A stretch of 41,292 nt of DNA, taken from the NCBI GenBank assembly GCA_047629355.1, contig JBLHWU010000016.1, positions 1 to 41,292 of the forward strand. The letters run 5' to 3'. The notes under the pieces were generated by a model. The model worked only from the letters and a program-made list of their open reading frames with translations, was not told the DNA's origin and searched no databases. Made by a program: the position numbers and the translations under genes. This DNA comes from CAYUNA01 sp047629355 (GTDB lineage Bacteria; Bacteroidota; Bacteroidia; Chitinophagales; Saprospiraceae). Of the stretch, positions 24,177 through 32,197 are shown one piece after another (position 1 is the first letter of the stretch; each line of letters opens with the position of its first letter).

Positions 24177-26144
24177 TTAAACTCTATCCACCATTTCGTT
24201 ATCTCTTGAAACCTCGTCCGAATCCACATAGACTGGTCTTAGTCCAACCAATCGCTCAACATCAGACTTCAGCAATACTTCTTTTTCTAATAATGCGTTG
24301 GCTAAAAGTTCCAATTCATTCCGTTTTTCAATCAACAAAGCCTGAGCACGTTCGTATTGCTTTTCTGCCAATTGTCGAACTTCTTCATCAATCATGCTTG
24401 CTGTACCATCCGAATATGGCTTTTGAAAAGAATCAGTTTGCATACCATGAAAAGACACTTGCCCTACTCTCTCATTCATTCCAAAAACAGCGACCATACT
24501 GTACGCCATTTTCGTCACTTGGTCAAGGTCACTTTGTGCACCTGTTGATATTTTTCCAAAAACAATTTTCTCCGCCGCACGACCACCAAAAGTCATACAC
24601 ATCCGATCAAGCAATTGCTCCGTTCTTGTAATATATTCCTCTTTTGGTAAATATTGCGCATATCCCAACGTTCCCACTCCACGCGGTACAATCGTCACTT
24701 TTACCAGCGGTGAAGCATGTGGCAAAAACCAGCCACAAATAGCGTGACCTGCTTCGTGATAAGCGATAATCTTCTTCTCGTTCGGAGAAATTAGTTTATT
24801 TTTCTTCTCTAATCCACCAATTACTCGGTCAAGTGCATGGTTAAAATCATCCATATCGACAGCATCCTTTCCACGTCGTGCTGCTACCAAAGCCGCTTCA
24901 TTACAAACATTCGCAATATCTGCACCTGCAAAACCAGGCGTCATTTCTGCCAGAGCCGTCGGATTCATGTCGGATGAAATCTTGATATTTTTCAAGTGCA
25001 CTTTGAAAATCGCTTCCCGTCCTTTCAAGTCCGGTCGGTCAATACCAATTTGTCTATCAAAACGTCCCGGACGCAACAATGCCGAATCCAAAACATCTGG
25101 TCGGTTGGTTGCCGCCATCAAAATCACACCTTTATCTGTACTAAAACCATCCATTTCTACCAACAACTGATTCAAGGTGTTTTCACGCTCATCATTGCCT
25201 CCTTGCATTCCTCCTTTACCCCGCGCACGACCAATTGCATCAATTTCATCAATAAATACGATACATGGTGCTTTCTCTCTTGCTTGTTTAAACAAATCCC
25301 GAACTCGTGATGCACCAACTCCTACGAACATTTCCACAAAATCAGAACCTGAAATCGAGAAAAATGGTACACCTGCTTCTCCTGCTACTGCTTTCGCCAA
25401 TAATGTTTTACCAGTACCTGGAGGGCCTACTAGCAGTACTCCTTTTGGTATTTTACCGCCAAGAGCAGTATATTTCTTAGGGTTTTGCAAAAAGTCAACG
25501 ACCTCCATCACTTCTTCCTTCGCCTCATCCAGACCTGCAACATCTTGAAATGTTACATTTACTTTAGCATTTTGGTCAAACAATGTCGCTTTTGATTTTC
25601 CAATATTAAAAATCTGTGACCCTGGTCCACCTGCACCACCGCCAACTCGACGCATAATAAATATCCAAATAATGACAATTATCGCTATCGGCAACACCCA
25701 ACTTAGTAGCTGTGGTGCCCAATTTATCTTATCTTTATTAATAGGATAAACCCGTAAATCCTCCGATAATTCACCATTAAATGCTTCCAACCGTCGCTCG
25801 AACTGTCCCAAATCTCCAATCGTCATGGTAAAATGCGGCCGCGGATTCCCGAAGCTACTTTTACCATGGTTTTTGTATTCATCCTTACCAATTGCCGCCT
25901 CTTTCAGGTAAATATTGACGTAATTTCCGTTGATAACTTCCAACGACTTTACATCACCTTTACGCATCATCGACTTCAATTGCTGCTCGCTAATCGGTTC
26001 ATTACTGGAGCCATCCAATGCCAGGAAGTTCATTGCCAACAGCACCAACGCGATGATACCATAAATCCAATACGAGTTGAATTTAGGTCCTTGTCCATCT
26101 TGTTTGCGCTTGTCTTTTTTCTCTTGCTTATCTTTATTTTCCAT
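24177..26144 (-). CDS. ftsH: ATP-dependent zinc metalloprotease FtsH
   Basis: A 655-residue inner-membrane AAA+ protease that degrades misfolded membrane proteins and regulatory targets. A Lys-rich N-terminus is followed by a transmembrane helix (about 24-44), a periplasmic domain, a second helix (about 145-165), then the AAA module with Walker A GPPGTGKT (near residue 240), Walker B VFIDEIDAIG, the second region of homology NRPDVLDSALLRPGRFDR, and the zinc motif HEAGH (near 460). Complete, with normal length. It sits with rsfS and birA, a common Bacteroidota neighbourhood; the cdsA gene often found next is replaced here by the susCD region. A 250-bp hairpin separates it from rsfS. Confidence 0.97.
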   Translation of the reverse strand: MENKDKQEKKDKRKQDGQGPKFNSYWIYGIIALVLLAMNFLALDGSSNEPISEQQLKSMMRKGDVKSLEVINGNYVNIYLKEAAIGKDEYKNHGKSSFGNPRPHFTMTIGDLGQFERRLEAFNGELSEDLRVYPINKDKINWAPQLLSWVLPIAIIVIIWIFIMRRVGGGAGGPGSQIFNIGKSKATLFDQNAKVNVTFQDVAGLDEAKEEVMEVVDFLQNPKKYTALGGKIPKGVLLVGPPGTGKTLLAKAVAGEAGVPFFSISGSDFVEMFVGVGASRVRDLFKQAREKAPCIVFIDEIDAIGRARGKGGMQGGNDERENTLNQLLVEMDGFSTDKGVILMAATNRPDVLDSALLRPGRFDRQIGIDRPDLKGREAIFKVHLKNIKISSDMNPTALAEMTPGFAGADIANVCNEAALVAARRGKDAVDMDDFNHALDRVIGGLEKKNKLISPNEKKIIAYHEAGHAICGWFLPHASPLVKVTIVPRGVGTLGYAQYLPKEEYITRTEQLLDRMCMTFGGRAAEKIVFGKISTGAQSDLDQVTKMAYSMVAVFGMNERVGQVSFHGMQTDSFQKPYSDGTASMIDEEVRQLAEKQYERAQALLIEKRNELELLANALLEKEVLLKSDVERLVGLRPVYVDSDEVSRDNEMVDRV

Positions 26145-26519
26145 TTATTCTTTGAAATGAGTGGCTGAAAATGGGCGAAAACAATAATTCCTGTTCGCCT
26201 TTATCTCCAATCAATTTGAAAATTTATAACTGTTTAGAGAGTAGGGAAAAAGTAACCTACCATTCTGACTTGCCCTTTCCCCTTTTAAAAAACCTCAAAG
26301 AACCAGTTATGTTCGCTTTTTTCAAGTCTTTTAAAAGAAAAAATTACTTCGTCATAATTGGCAGCTTATTTATTTTCTACTCTCATCTTTTACAACGATT
26401 GAAAAGTGAAACTGTTTATATCAAAGGTCAACGGCAAGCCATATTATTGTCAGAAGTTAGATTTAAAATCTATACTCTCTAACTTCTTACCATGAAGCAG
26501 TCTAACTTATGACCTCCCC
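26145..26519. other. Gap between rsfS and ftsH
   Basis: This gap of 375 bp is mostly taken up by the long hairpin 26231-26483. A 103-codon plus-strand frame (26171-26482) lies inside it and is not credited. Confidence 0.6.
26231..26483. repeat. 250-bp nested imperfect hairpin between rsfS and ftsH
   Basis: The ends are inverted: TTTAGAGAGTAG at 26233-26244 opposes CTATACTCTCTAA at 26470-26482, and CATTCTGAC (26261-26269) opposes GTCAGAAG (26449-26456). Further in, CTTGCC (near 26269) opposes GGCAAG (near 26433), and CCAGTTATG (near 26302) opposes CATAATTGG (near 26353). Pairing is interrupted by unpaired stretches. Confidence 0.5.
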
Positions 26520-26936
26520 CTAAAGTGTCTCGTATTCTGAAAAAACCGCATCACTCCATAAGTCTTCCAACTCATAAAAGGCACGGGTTTCTTTATAAAA
26601 AACATGAACAACAATGTTAAAATAATCAATGCAAACCCAATTTGCACTTTGTTGACCTTCTTGTGAAATGGGCATCATCCCCACTTCCCTTTTCAGGCGA
26701 AGATAAACATTATCTGCAATTGCCTTCGTTTGCGTATTAGAATCTCCTTCACAAATAATAAAATAGTCTGCAGGTGCTTCGTCCAGTTTTCTCAAATCTA
26801 ATTTCAAGATTTTTTTACCTTTGATGTCTTGAATGCTATCAATGATAAGGTCGTTCAGCGTTTCAAGAGTTATTTTTGCCTCTTGCTTGTCGATGGCTTG
26901 TGTATTCAAATTATATATTTTTGTATGGTCTTTCAT
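26520..26936 (-). CDS. rsfS: Ribosomal silencing factor RsfS
   Basis: A 138-residue RsfS/DUF143 protein. It binds ribosomal protein uL14 and blocks subunit joining when nutrients are low. The family core is present: KILKLDLRKLDEAPADYFIIC, SNTQTKAIADNVYLRL, and DYFNIVVHVFYKETRAFYELEDLW near the C-terminus (quoted as separate motifs). The N-terminal extension of about 20 residues is poorly conserved. The start codon at 26936 lies inside one arm of a hairpin made of 7-bp units (26927-26994), so translation or transcription of this gene may be structure-sensitive (inference). Divergent from birA, with ftsH downstream. Confidence 0.92.
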   Translation of the reverse strand: MKDHTKIYNLNTQAIDKQEAKITLETLNDLIIDSIQDIKGKKILKLDLRKLDEAPADYFIICEGDSNTQTKAIADNVYLRLKREVGMMPISQEGQQSANWVCIDYFNIVVHVFYKETRAFYELEDLWSDAVFSEYETL

Positions 26937-26994
26937 TTTTAGTCTTTGGTTTTTGGTACGATTTTCACTAAAAACAGAAGACTAAAACAAGACC
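26927..26994. repeat. Heptamer hairpin spanning the rsfS start
   Basis: 7-bp units GTCTTTC, ATTTTTA, GTCTTTG and GTTTTTG run in register at 26928-26955. A similar array in inverted orientation (26967-26994, ACTAAAAACAGAAGACTAAA) pairs with them. The loop is about 9 nt. The rsfS ATG (26934-26936) is inside the left arm. Confidence 0.6.
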
Positions 26995-27036
26995 TAAAAT
27001 TAGTTTATTATTAAAAAAGACATATCAATCAGCACA

Positions 27037-27777
27037 TTGTTTATTGGTCAACATTTTGACGAACATCAAAAATTGGCATCTACTAATGCATACGCACAAC
27101 TATTGCTATCAAAAAGCAAACCAAGCGAAGGAACTGTCATTTCGGCTCGAAATCAGACCATTGGAAGAGGACAAATTGGCAGTTTATGGGAAAGTGAACC
27201 TGACAAGAACCTCAATCTCAGCGTTATTCTCTATCCTACTTTCTTACCGATTCAGCAACAATTTCAACTTAATCAGGCAATTTCCCTGGGTGTGCGCGAC
27301 TTTGTTGCAAAGTACGTTCAAAAATTGGTTAAAATCAAATGGTCGAACGATATTTATGTGAATGATAACAAAATTTGTGGTATTTTAATTCAAAATACGT
27401 TAAAAGGTGTCCAAATCCAATCAAGTATCGTCGGTCTTGGCATTAATATCAATCAAACCGATTTTTTAAGCAATCCGCCGAATCCTACTTCTTTTAAATT
27501 GGAAACACAACGCGATTTTGACCTTTCGGAAATGAAACGTACCCTCTGCGAATGTCTCGAACCGCGCTATTTTCAGCTAAAAAACAGAAGACACGACGAA
27601 TTATACCTCGAATATTTAAGCCAATTATATAGGTATCAGGAACGGGCATTGTTTCAACGACCAAATGGTGAAGCTTTTATGGGAATGATTACCGGTATTT
27701 CTGATATTGGAAAATTGGAAATTGAAACGAGTGGGAAAATGGAGGAATTTGCGATAAAAGAGGTTAAGTTTTTGTAG
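27037..27777 (+). CDS. birA: Biotin-[acetyl-CoA-carboxylase] ligase, TTG start
   Basis: A 246-residue monofunctional biotin protein ligase, activating biotin with ATP and attaching it to the carboxyl-carrier lysine. Motifs: LASTNAYAQ (13-21), GRGQIGSLW (43-51, replacing the usual GRGRxGR), KWSNDIY (101-107), KICGIL and VGLGININQ. It lacks the N-terminal DNA-binding domain, so no repressor role. There is no in-frame ATG: the frame opens after a stop at 27001-27003, and TTG at 27037 is the only reasonable start, placing the protein end where the family usually begins. Divergent from rsfS. Confidence 0.88.
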   Translation: MFIGQHFDEHQKLASTNAYAQLLLSKSKPSEGTVISARNQTIGRGQIGSLWESEPDKNLNLSVILYPTFLPIQQQFQLNQAISLGVRDFVAKYVQKLVKIKWSNDIYVNDNKICGILIQNTLKGVQIQSSIVGLGININQTDFLSNPPNPTSFKLETQRDFDLSEMKRTLCECLEPRYFQLKNRRHDELYLEYLSQLYRYQERALFQRPNGEAFMGMITGISDIGKLEIETSGKMEEFAIKEVKFL

Positions 27778-27783
27778 TTTAAA

Positions 27784-27939
27784 TAACTCGTAGCAATTAA
27801 TTCGGTAATTTTATAAACATTTTTTCCTGCTATTTTCTCTTTAAAAATTCTTCAATAACACGGGCTGTTAAATATTTTTAAAAAAAACTATCGAAAAAAT
27901 CTTATCTAAAAATTTTACCGAATTAATTACCACGTGTTA
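27784..27939. repeat. Long inverted repeat after birA
   Basis: Arms 27784-27812 and 27911-27939 match at about 24 of 29 positions, around AATTAATTCGGTAA. The 98-nt interior is AT-rich. It lies in the convergent gap between birA and the LD-carboxypeptidase gene. Confidence 0.6.
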
Positions 27940-27964
27940 CTTAATGTAGTAGATTAAGCGTTTG

Positions 27965-27995
27965 AATCCTGGTGATTTTAAAAATCCCCAGGATT
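27965..27995. terminator. Convergent terminator hairpin
   Basis: AATCCTGG-T-GATTTT pairs with AAAATC-C-CCAGGATT with one mismatch, directly before the stop of the minus-strand carboxypeptidase gene. It probably ends that transcript, birA's, or both. Confidence 0.6.
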
Positions 27996-28015
27996 TGTAC
28001 AGATAATTCTTCCCT

Positions 28016-29059
28016 CTACTCCACCGCCGTTTCCAATATTTTCAACATAAAGTCATCCGCATTCAACTCTGCCTCGACTCCAATCGGCAAAGTCATTTGA
28101 TTTGCAATATGCCCAAATGACAACCCATAAACAACTGGAATTTTTAAATCGCCCAAACGGTCAGTCAAAGTCTCCAAAAGCGTCAAAGAATTTGACGCTG
28201 CAGGTGCTTCACAGTCCGCAAAAATGCCCAAAGCGATGCCTTTTGCTGCCTTCAAATTTGTCCCCTGCCTTAGCTGCGTCAACATTCGGTCAATTCGATA
28301 CGGCTTCTCACCGATATCTTCGATAAAAACAATTTTATTTTTGAAATCAGGCGCAAAATCAGTACCCGCTAAGGAAGCGAGAAGTGATAAATTTCCACCG
28401 ATTAATTTACCCCTTGCTTTACCTGAAACAATAGTTTTGGAATGATAAATAGAGTCTTCATTTTTCAAATTTTCAATCGCAGGTTTGATTAGAAAATCTG
28501 CTTGTGGTTCCATCACTATTTTTTGAAAATGCGCGACCGTATAATCTGTAAAATCTGATGCCGCAACGGGGCCATGAAAGCCAATCATTTCCGTTTTCTT
28601 ATAAATTGCCAACAACAATGCAGTAATATCACTGTAACCAATCAATGCTTTTGTATTTCGCTTAATCAACTGATAATCAATACCCTGCAAAATCCTTCCG
28701 CATCCATAGCCACCGCGAGCACACCAAACTCCATTAATATTTCTATCCGAAAACATCCCGTGTAAATCTTCCAATCGCTGTACATCCGTCCCTGCGTTAA
28801 AGCCTCGTTTAGCACGAATATTTTTGCCCAATTGTACTTTAAAACCCAAACTTTCGACATGCTCAACCGCCGTGTTCAAGCCTTCATCGGAAATAAAACT
28901 GCCTGGCGTAATCAGTCCAATCGTGTCGCCTTTTTTTAAGCGTTTTGGTTTCTTTTGTTTCCAAAACTCATCGGGTATTGAGGAGTTAGCATTGGTTAAA
29001 AATGGTAAAATGCCAAGCGAGGAAGTGGCGGTTATTTTTGAAAAATTTCGTCGGTTCAT
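28016..29059 (-). CDS. LD-carboxypeptidase, S66 family, Tat-like signal
   Basis: A 347-residue serine peptidase of the S66 (LD-carboxypeptidase / MccF) family, which trims the terminal D-Ala from murein tetrapeptides or cleaves related bonds. The triad is readable: Ser143 in GYSDIT, Glu247 in FIEDIGE, His317 in SFGHIANQ; the RGGYGCGRIL motif is also present. The N-terminus, starting at ATG 29059, has a twin-arginine-like signal (RRNFSKI then a hydrophobic run to about 25), suggesting Tat export. An upstream in-frame ATG (29104) would hide that signal and is rejected. Family proteins are often cytosolic, so export here is worth noting. A TAAATTTG box lies about 95 bp upstream. Confidence 0.88.
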   Translation of the reverse strand: MNRRNFSKITATSSLGILPFLTNANSSIPDEFWKQKKPKRLKKGDTIGLITPGSFISDEGLNTAVEHVESLGFKVQLGKNIRAKRGFNAGTDVQRLEDLHGMFSDRNINGVWCARGGYGCGRILQGIDYQLIKRNTKALIGYSDITALLLAIYKKTEMIGFHGPVAASDFTDYTVAHFQKIVMEPQADFLIKPAIENLKNEDSIYHSKTIVSGKARGKLIGGNLSLLASLAGTDFAPDFKNKIVFIEDIGEKPYRIDRMLTQLRQGTNLKAAKGIALGIFADCEAPAASNSLTLLETLTDRLGDLKIPVVYGLSFGHIANQMTLPIGVEAELNADDFMLKILETAVE

Positions 29060-29154
29060 ATGTTTAATTTTGATGTAAAACAGGCAATACTGGAAGGGTT
29101 GCAATCCTATCTAAATTTTAAAAAAATTAAATTTTTAGCTAGGGCATCCAAAAG

Positions 29155-29162
29155 CAAATTTA
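29155..29162 (-). promoter_or_regulatory. -7 box for the LD-carboxypeptidase gene
   Basis: TAAATTTG on the minus strand fits TAnnTTTG. No clear -33 TTTG. The leader would be about 90 nt. Confidence 0.4.
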
Positions 29163-29261
29163 GCGAATCCAATTCACTTTCTTTATTTCCTAAAAATATT
29201 GCTTAATTTAGCACCCATTATCACTATTTAATTTTAATCCTAAATGAGTTAACCAAAAGAA

Positions 29262-29396
29262 TTTTGAGGGATAGATTCTGATTTGTAAACAGACTCTATC
29301 CTTCAAAAATACACCGCGCACCGCCTGCGGCAGCGTGGAAAAGGGACTTGAAGGAAAAAATGGTTTGAAAACCATTTTCTCTCTCAAACTCCCTTT
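29262..29396. repeat. Composite palindromic element, copy 4 (C-B-C)
   Basis: A C-type hairpin (29262-29308, TTTTGAGGGATAGA...CTTCAAAA) is followed by GC-rich hairpin B (29313-29337, orientation opposite to copies 2 and 6), then a second C hairpin (29340-29396). The second C is nearly identical to the perfect palindrome 13849-13906. It ends 46 bp before the M43 protease start. Confidence 0.7.
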
Positions 29397-29442
29397 GTCT
29401 TTCCAATCAAATAATATCATTTAGAACTTTAAATTTCCCTTA

Positions 29443-30666
29443 ATGAGATTTCTTTTTATTCTTATCGGCTTGATTTTTAGTCAATTTCTAATTGGTCAAA
29501 ATGATTTTCATCGCTGTTCTGCCAATGAACATCGCCAAATTTTGCACCAGCAAAATCCAGCTAAAATTCAGCAACAAGAAGTCCGTAAAAATTTAATTGA
29601 AAACTACCTAAAAAACAACGCAGGTCTCGTGCAAAATCGAGCAGCAGTTACCATCCCCGTCGTTGTGCATGTCATTTATAAAGACAGTGAAGAAAACCTC
29701 TCTGATGCTGTCATTTTATCACAAATTGACGCACTGAACGAAGATTTTGGAATGAATAATATAGAAATCGATGACGTGCCCAATGAATTTCAAAATAACA
29801 TAGCCAATGTTGATATTGAATTTTGCTTAGCAAAGATTGACCCAAACGGTAATTCGACTACGGGCATCGTGCGACAAGAGACCAATATAAACCAATTTAA
29901 CAACCAAAGTAGTAGCATCTTTTATGACGATGAAGGGGGTTCAGATTCTTGGCCAGCTGAGAATTATATGAACATTTGGGTCTGTAATTTAGGTAGTTTT
30001 TTAGCAGGTTTTGCAACTTTCCCCAATGATGCAGATGAGGGGGAAGATGGTGTTGTGATTAACTATACCAACTTCGGACGCCTTGGACTTAACCCGCCGT
30101 ATCACTTGGGTCGAACGACCACGCATGAGGTTGGACATTTCTTTGGTTTGGAACATGTCTGGGGTGGAGGTTCGGCATCGTGCAGCAACGATGATGACAT
30201 TTCAGATACGCCGAATACAAATACAACTTACTTAAGTCAATGTCCTTCAGTAGTGCCAAACTCTTGTGGGTCAAATGATATGTTTATGAATTTTATGTAC
30301 TACACGGACGATGCTTGCATGGCAATGTTTTCGGAAGGACAAAAGACCGTAATCTTGGCGAACTTGAATAATTTTCGGGTAGGTTTGACCACTTCGATGG
30401 CGTGTAACCCTTTGGCTACCATTGACCTACTCTTAGATAATTCTTTGCTGATTTTTCCAAATCCTGCGACAAATTTGCTTTATTTGCAATTGGATTTCCC
30501 TGTTTCTGACATTTTAAGAACGACTATTTTTGATAATCTTGGAAAAAATATTTACACCGATTTTTTTAGAAACAAAATCGACCTTTCCAATTTTTCCAAA
30601 GGTATTTATTTTTTAAAAATCATGACGAAAAATGGCATTGTTACCAGAAAATTCATTGTACAATAG
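29443..30666 (+). CDS. M43-family zinc metalloprotease, T9SS cargo
   Basis: A 407-residue secreted metalloprotease of the pappalysin/cytophagalysin (M43) family. A signal peptide (1-19, ends LIGQ) precedes a propeptide-like region to about residue 68. The catalytic domain has HEVGHFFGLEH (zinc His228, His232 and His238, general base Glu229) and the Met-turn MNFMYY about 55 residues later. Paired cysteines (CSNDDD, QCPS, SCGS, DACMAM) are typical of the family. The C-terminus is a T9SS type A sorting domain (IFPNPATNLLYLQL to VTRKFIV). It likely degrades external proteins. A composite palindromic repeat lies directly upstream. Confidence 0.92.
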   Translation: MRFLFILIGLIFSQFLIGQNDFHRCSANEHRQILHQQNPAKIQQQEVRKNLIENYLKNNAGLVQNRAAVTIPVVVHVIYKDSEENLSDAVILSQIDALNEDFGMNNIEIDDVPNEFQNNIANVDIEFCLAKIDPNGNSTTGIVRQETNINQFNNQSSSIFYDDEGGSDSWPAENYMNIWVCNLGSFLAGFATFPNDADEGEDGVVINYTNFGRLGLNPPYHLGRTTTHEVGHFFGLEHVWGGGSASCSNDDDISDTPNTNTTYLSQCPSVVPNSCGSNDMFMNFMYYTDDACMAMFSEGQKTVILANLNNFRVGLTTSMACNPLATIDLLLDNSLLIFPNPATNLLYLQLDFPVSDILRTTIFDNLGKNIYTDFFRNKIDLSNFSKGIYFLKIMTKNGIVTRKFIVQ

Positions 30667-30733
30667 GACGGTGGACTTTAGTCCACCTATAGATTTAAGA
30701 ATTATTACATTGTGGACTAAAGTCCACTGTCCT
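30665..30733. terminator. Paired inverted repeat after the M43 gene
   Basis: AGGACGGTGGACTTTAGTCC (from 30665) and its inverted partner ending at 30733 form a long hairpin. Each half is itself palindromic (GTGGACTTTAGTCCAC). It starts inside the M43 stop codon. Probably a REP-like unit acting as a transcript end. Confidence 0.6.
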
Positions 30734-30752
30734 GTTGGACCAAATTTATCTT

Positions 30753-32087
30753 ATGACTTCCATTTTCAATCGTTTTTTCAAGCCTGCTGAAACGCCTGAC
30801 GGCCAGCCTAACATCAAATTTGGAAGGTACAGCGATTCCTATAAGAATGCTAAGCAATACAACGCTTGGGATAAGGCTTTGGTGGCCTTTGAAAAAGAGA
30901 GATATTTGGATTGCTACCGAGCATTTTTTAAGTATTTGCGCGATGAAAAAGAAGACAATCTGAAATTTTGGGAAGCCAATCACGGCATTCATTTTGAATT
31001 GCTGCAAGGATCAAAAAAAGTGGTAGGTTTTGCAGATAGAAAACAGTTTAAAGCGGAAGCAAAAGTAGTTAAAGTCGAGCGGTTGGATTTGAAATTAATG
31101 AAGCGATTAAGTACTGCCAATTTTGACCTAAAATACAGCCGATATGCCCTCGATAATGAACAAGATATTACCATTCTTTTCGATACTTATACATTAGATG
31201 GCTCGCCGTATAAATTGTATTACGCACTCAAAGAATTGGCGACGAATGCAGACAAACAAGATGACCTTTTAGTCGAAGAATTTGAAAAAATACACCCTGC
31301 TGACACCGACCATTTACAACCATTGGCTGACCTTGAAAAAGAAGTCAAATATACTTTTATTAAAAAGCAAATTGAGTATGTTTTGACGGAAGTTAATCAC
31401 GGTGAATTGAAACCGAACGAATATCCAGGTGCAATTGCTTACTTATTTTTAGACTTGACGTATAAACTGGACTATTTAACTAAGCCTGAAGGTTTTATGA
31501 TGGAAAGTCTCGAACGCATCCATCGCCTTTATTTCACCAATAATAAGGAAGATACCCATAACAAAAATGAAATTCTAAAGAAAGAATTTGAAGCTTTATT
31601 CTCCCGTACGAAAGATGATTATTTTCGAGAAATGTATGAAGTACCTGCTACTTTTGGTATTACTTCTCCAGTTAATCATGATAAGATTGCTTCGTTTATC
31701 GACGCCGAATTGCACAATATGGACTGGTATCAAGAGCAGGGACATGAACAGATTGCCTTAGCAATTCCGAGCTATATTGTGGGGTACAGTTTGTTCTATT
31801 ATGCCGTACCAAAACCTGCTCAAAGTTTATTTCATTTATACTTTCAAATTATCGAAAACGATTACTTCCAATCACTGGGTTATCCTACCGAATATTACCA
31901 CAATGCTACGCAAAAATTTAACACAAAAAACATCAAATGTGCCATCAAAAACATCGTTACCGAAAACAGATATAAATACCTCCGTTTGAGTCCAGACCTA
32001 GGACAATTAAACTTCTCTTCTTTACCAGCTTTCGCCAAGTCATTTTTAATGATGGTGAGGGATTTGGACATGGCGAAAATTGATTAG
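30753..32087 (+). CDS. Cytosolic protein of unknown function
   Basis: A 444-residue soluble protein; no signal peptide, no transmembrane helix. Not recognised. The first 150-200 residues contain a region (FGRYSDSYKN, LMKRLSTANFDLKYSRYALD, then LYYALKELATNADKQDDLL) that to my eye resembles YbjN/CesT-like folds used in chaperones and signalling, at low confidence. The rest is helical with many Tyr/Phe/Glu residues. ATG at 30753 is preferred over 30735, which lies in the inverted repeat. It stands alone between the M43 gene and the SGNH lipoprotein gene. Confidence 0.7.
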   Translation: MTSIFNRFFKPAETPDGQPNIKFGRYSDSYKNAKQYNAWDKALVAFEKERYLDCYRAFFKYLRDEKEDNLKFWEANHGIHFELLQGSKKVVGFADRKQFKAEAKVVKVERLDLKLMKRLSTANFDLKYSRYALDNEQDITILFDTYTLDGSPYKLYYALKELATNADKQDDLLVEEFEKIHPADTDHLQPLADLEKEVKYTFIKKQIEYVLTEVNHGELKPNEYPGAIAYLFLDLTYKLDYLTKPEGFMMESLERIHRLYFTNNKEDTHNKNEILKKEFEALFSRTKDDYFREMYEVPATFGITSPVNHDKIASFIDAELHNMDWYQEQGHEQIALAIPSYIVGYSLFYYAVPKPAQSLFHLYFQIIENDYFQSLGYPTEYYHNATQKFNTKNIKCAIKNIVTENRYKYLRLSPDLGQLNFSSLPAFAKSFLMMVRDLDMAKID

Positions 32088-32197
32088 AACGGATTGTTTT
32101 GATATTTAAAAATCCAGATACTGAGACGTCCAAAACATCGGAAGAATGCGTATGTTTTTATGATTGTCGTTTTGAAAAAAATCATTAAATTTAAAAT

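Larger units (their letters stand above)
29060..29442. other. Divergent region, carboxypeptidase / M43 protease
   Basis: This gap of 383 bp contains a minus-strand -7 box (29155-29162) and composite palindromic element copy 4 (29262-29396). A 70-codon minus-strand frame (29208-29420) is repeat sequence, not a gene. Confidence 0.6.

Noticed and set aside
24167..24631. 154-codon plus-strand frame opposite the ftsH 3' end
   Set aside because: Antisense to strongly conserved FtsH coding sequence.
26171..26482. 103-codon plus-strand frame between ftsH and rsfS
   Set aside because: It coincides with the long hairpin, has no domain and no promoter, and its composition follows the AT-rich repeat.
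29208..29420. 70-codon minus-strand frame upstream of the M43 gene
   Set aside because: Translation of composite element copy 4; similarity to other small frames is explained by DNA repeats.
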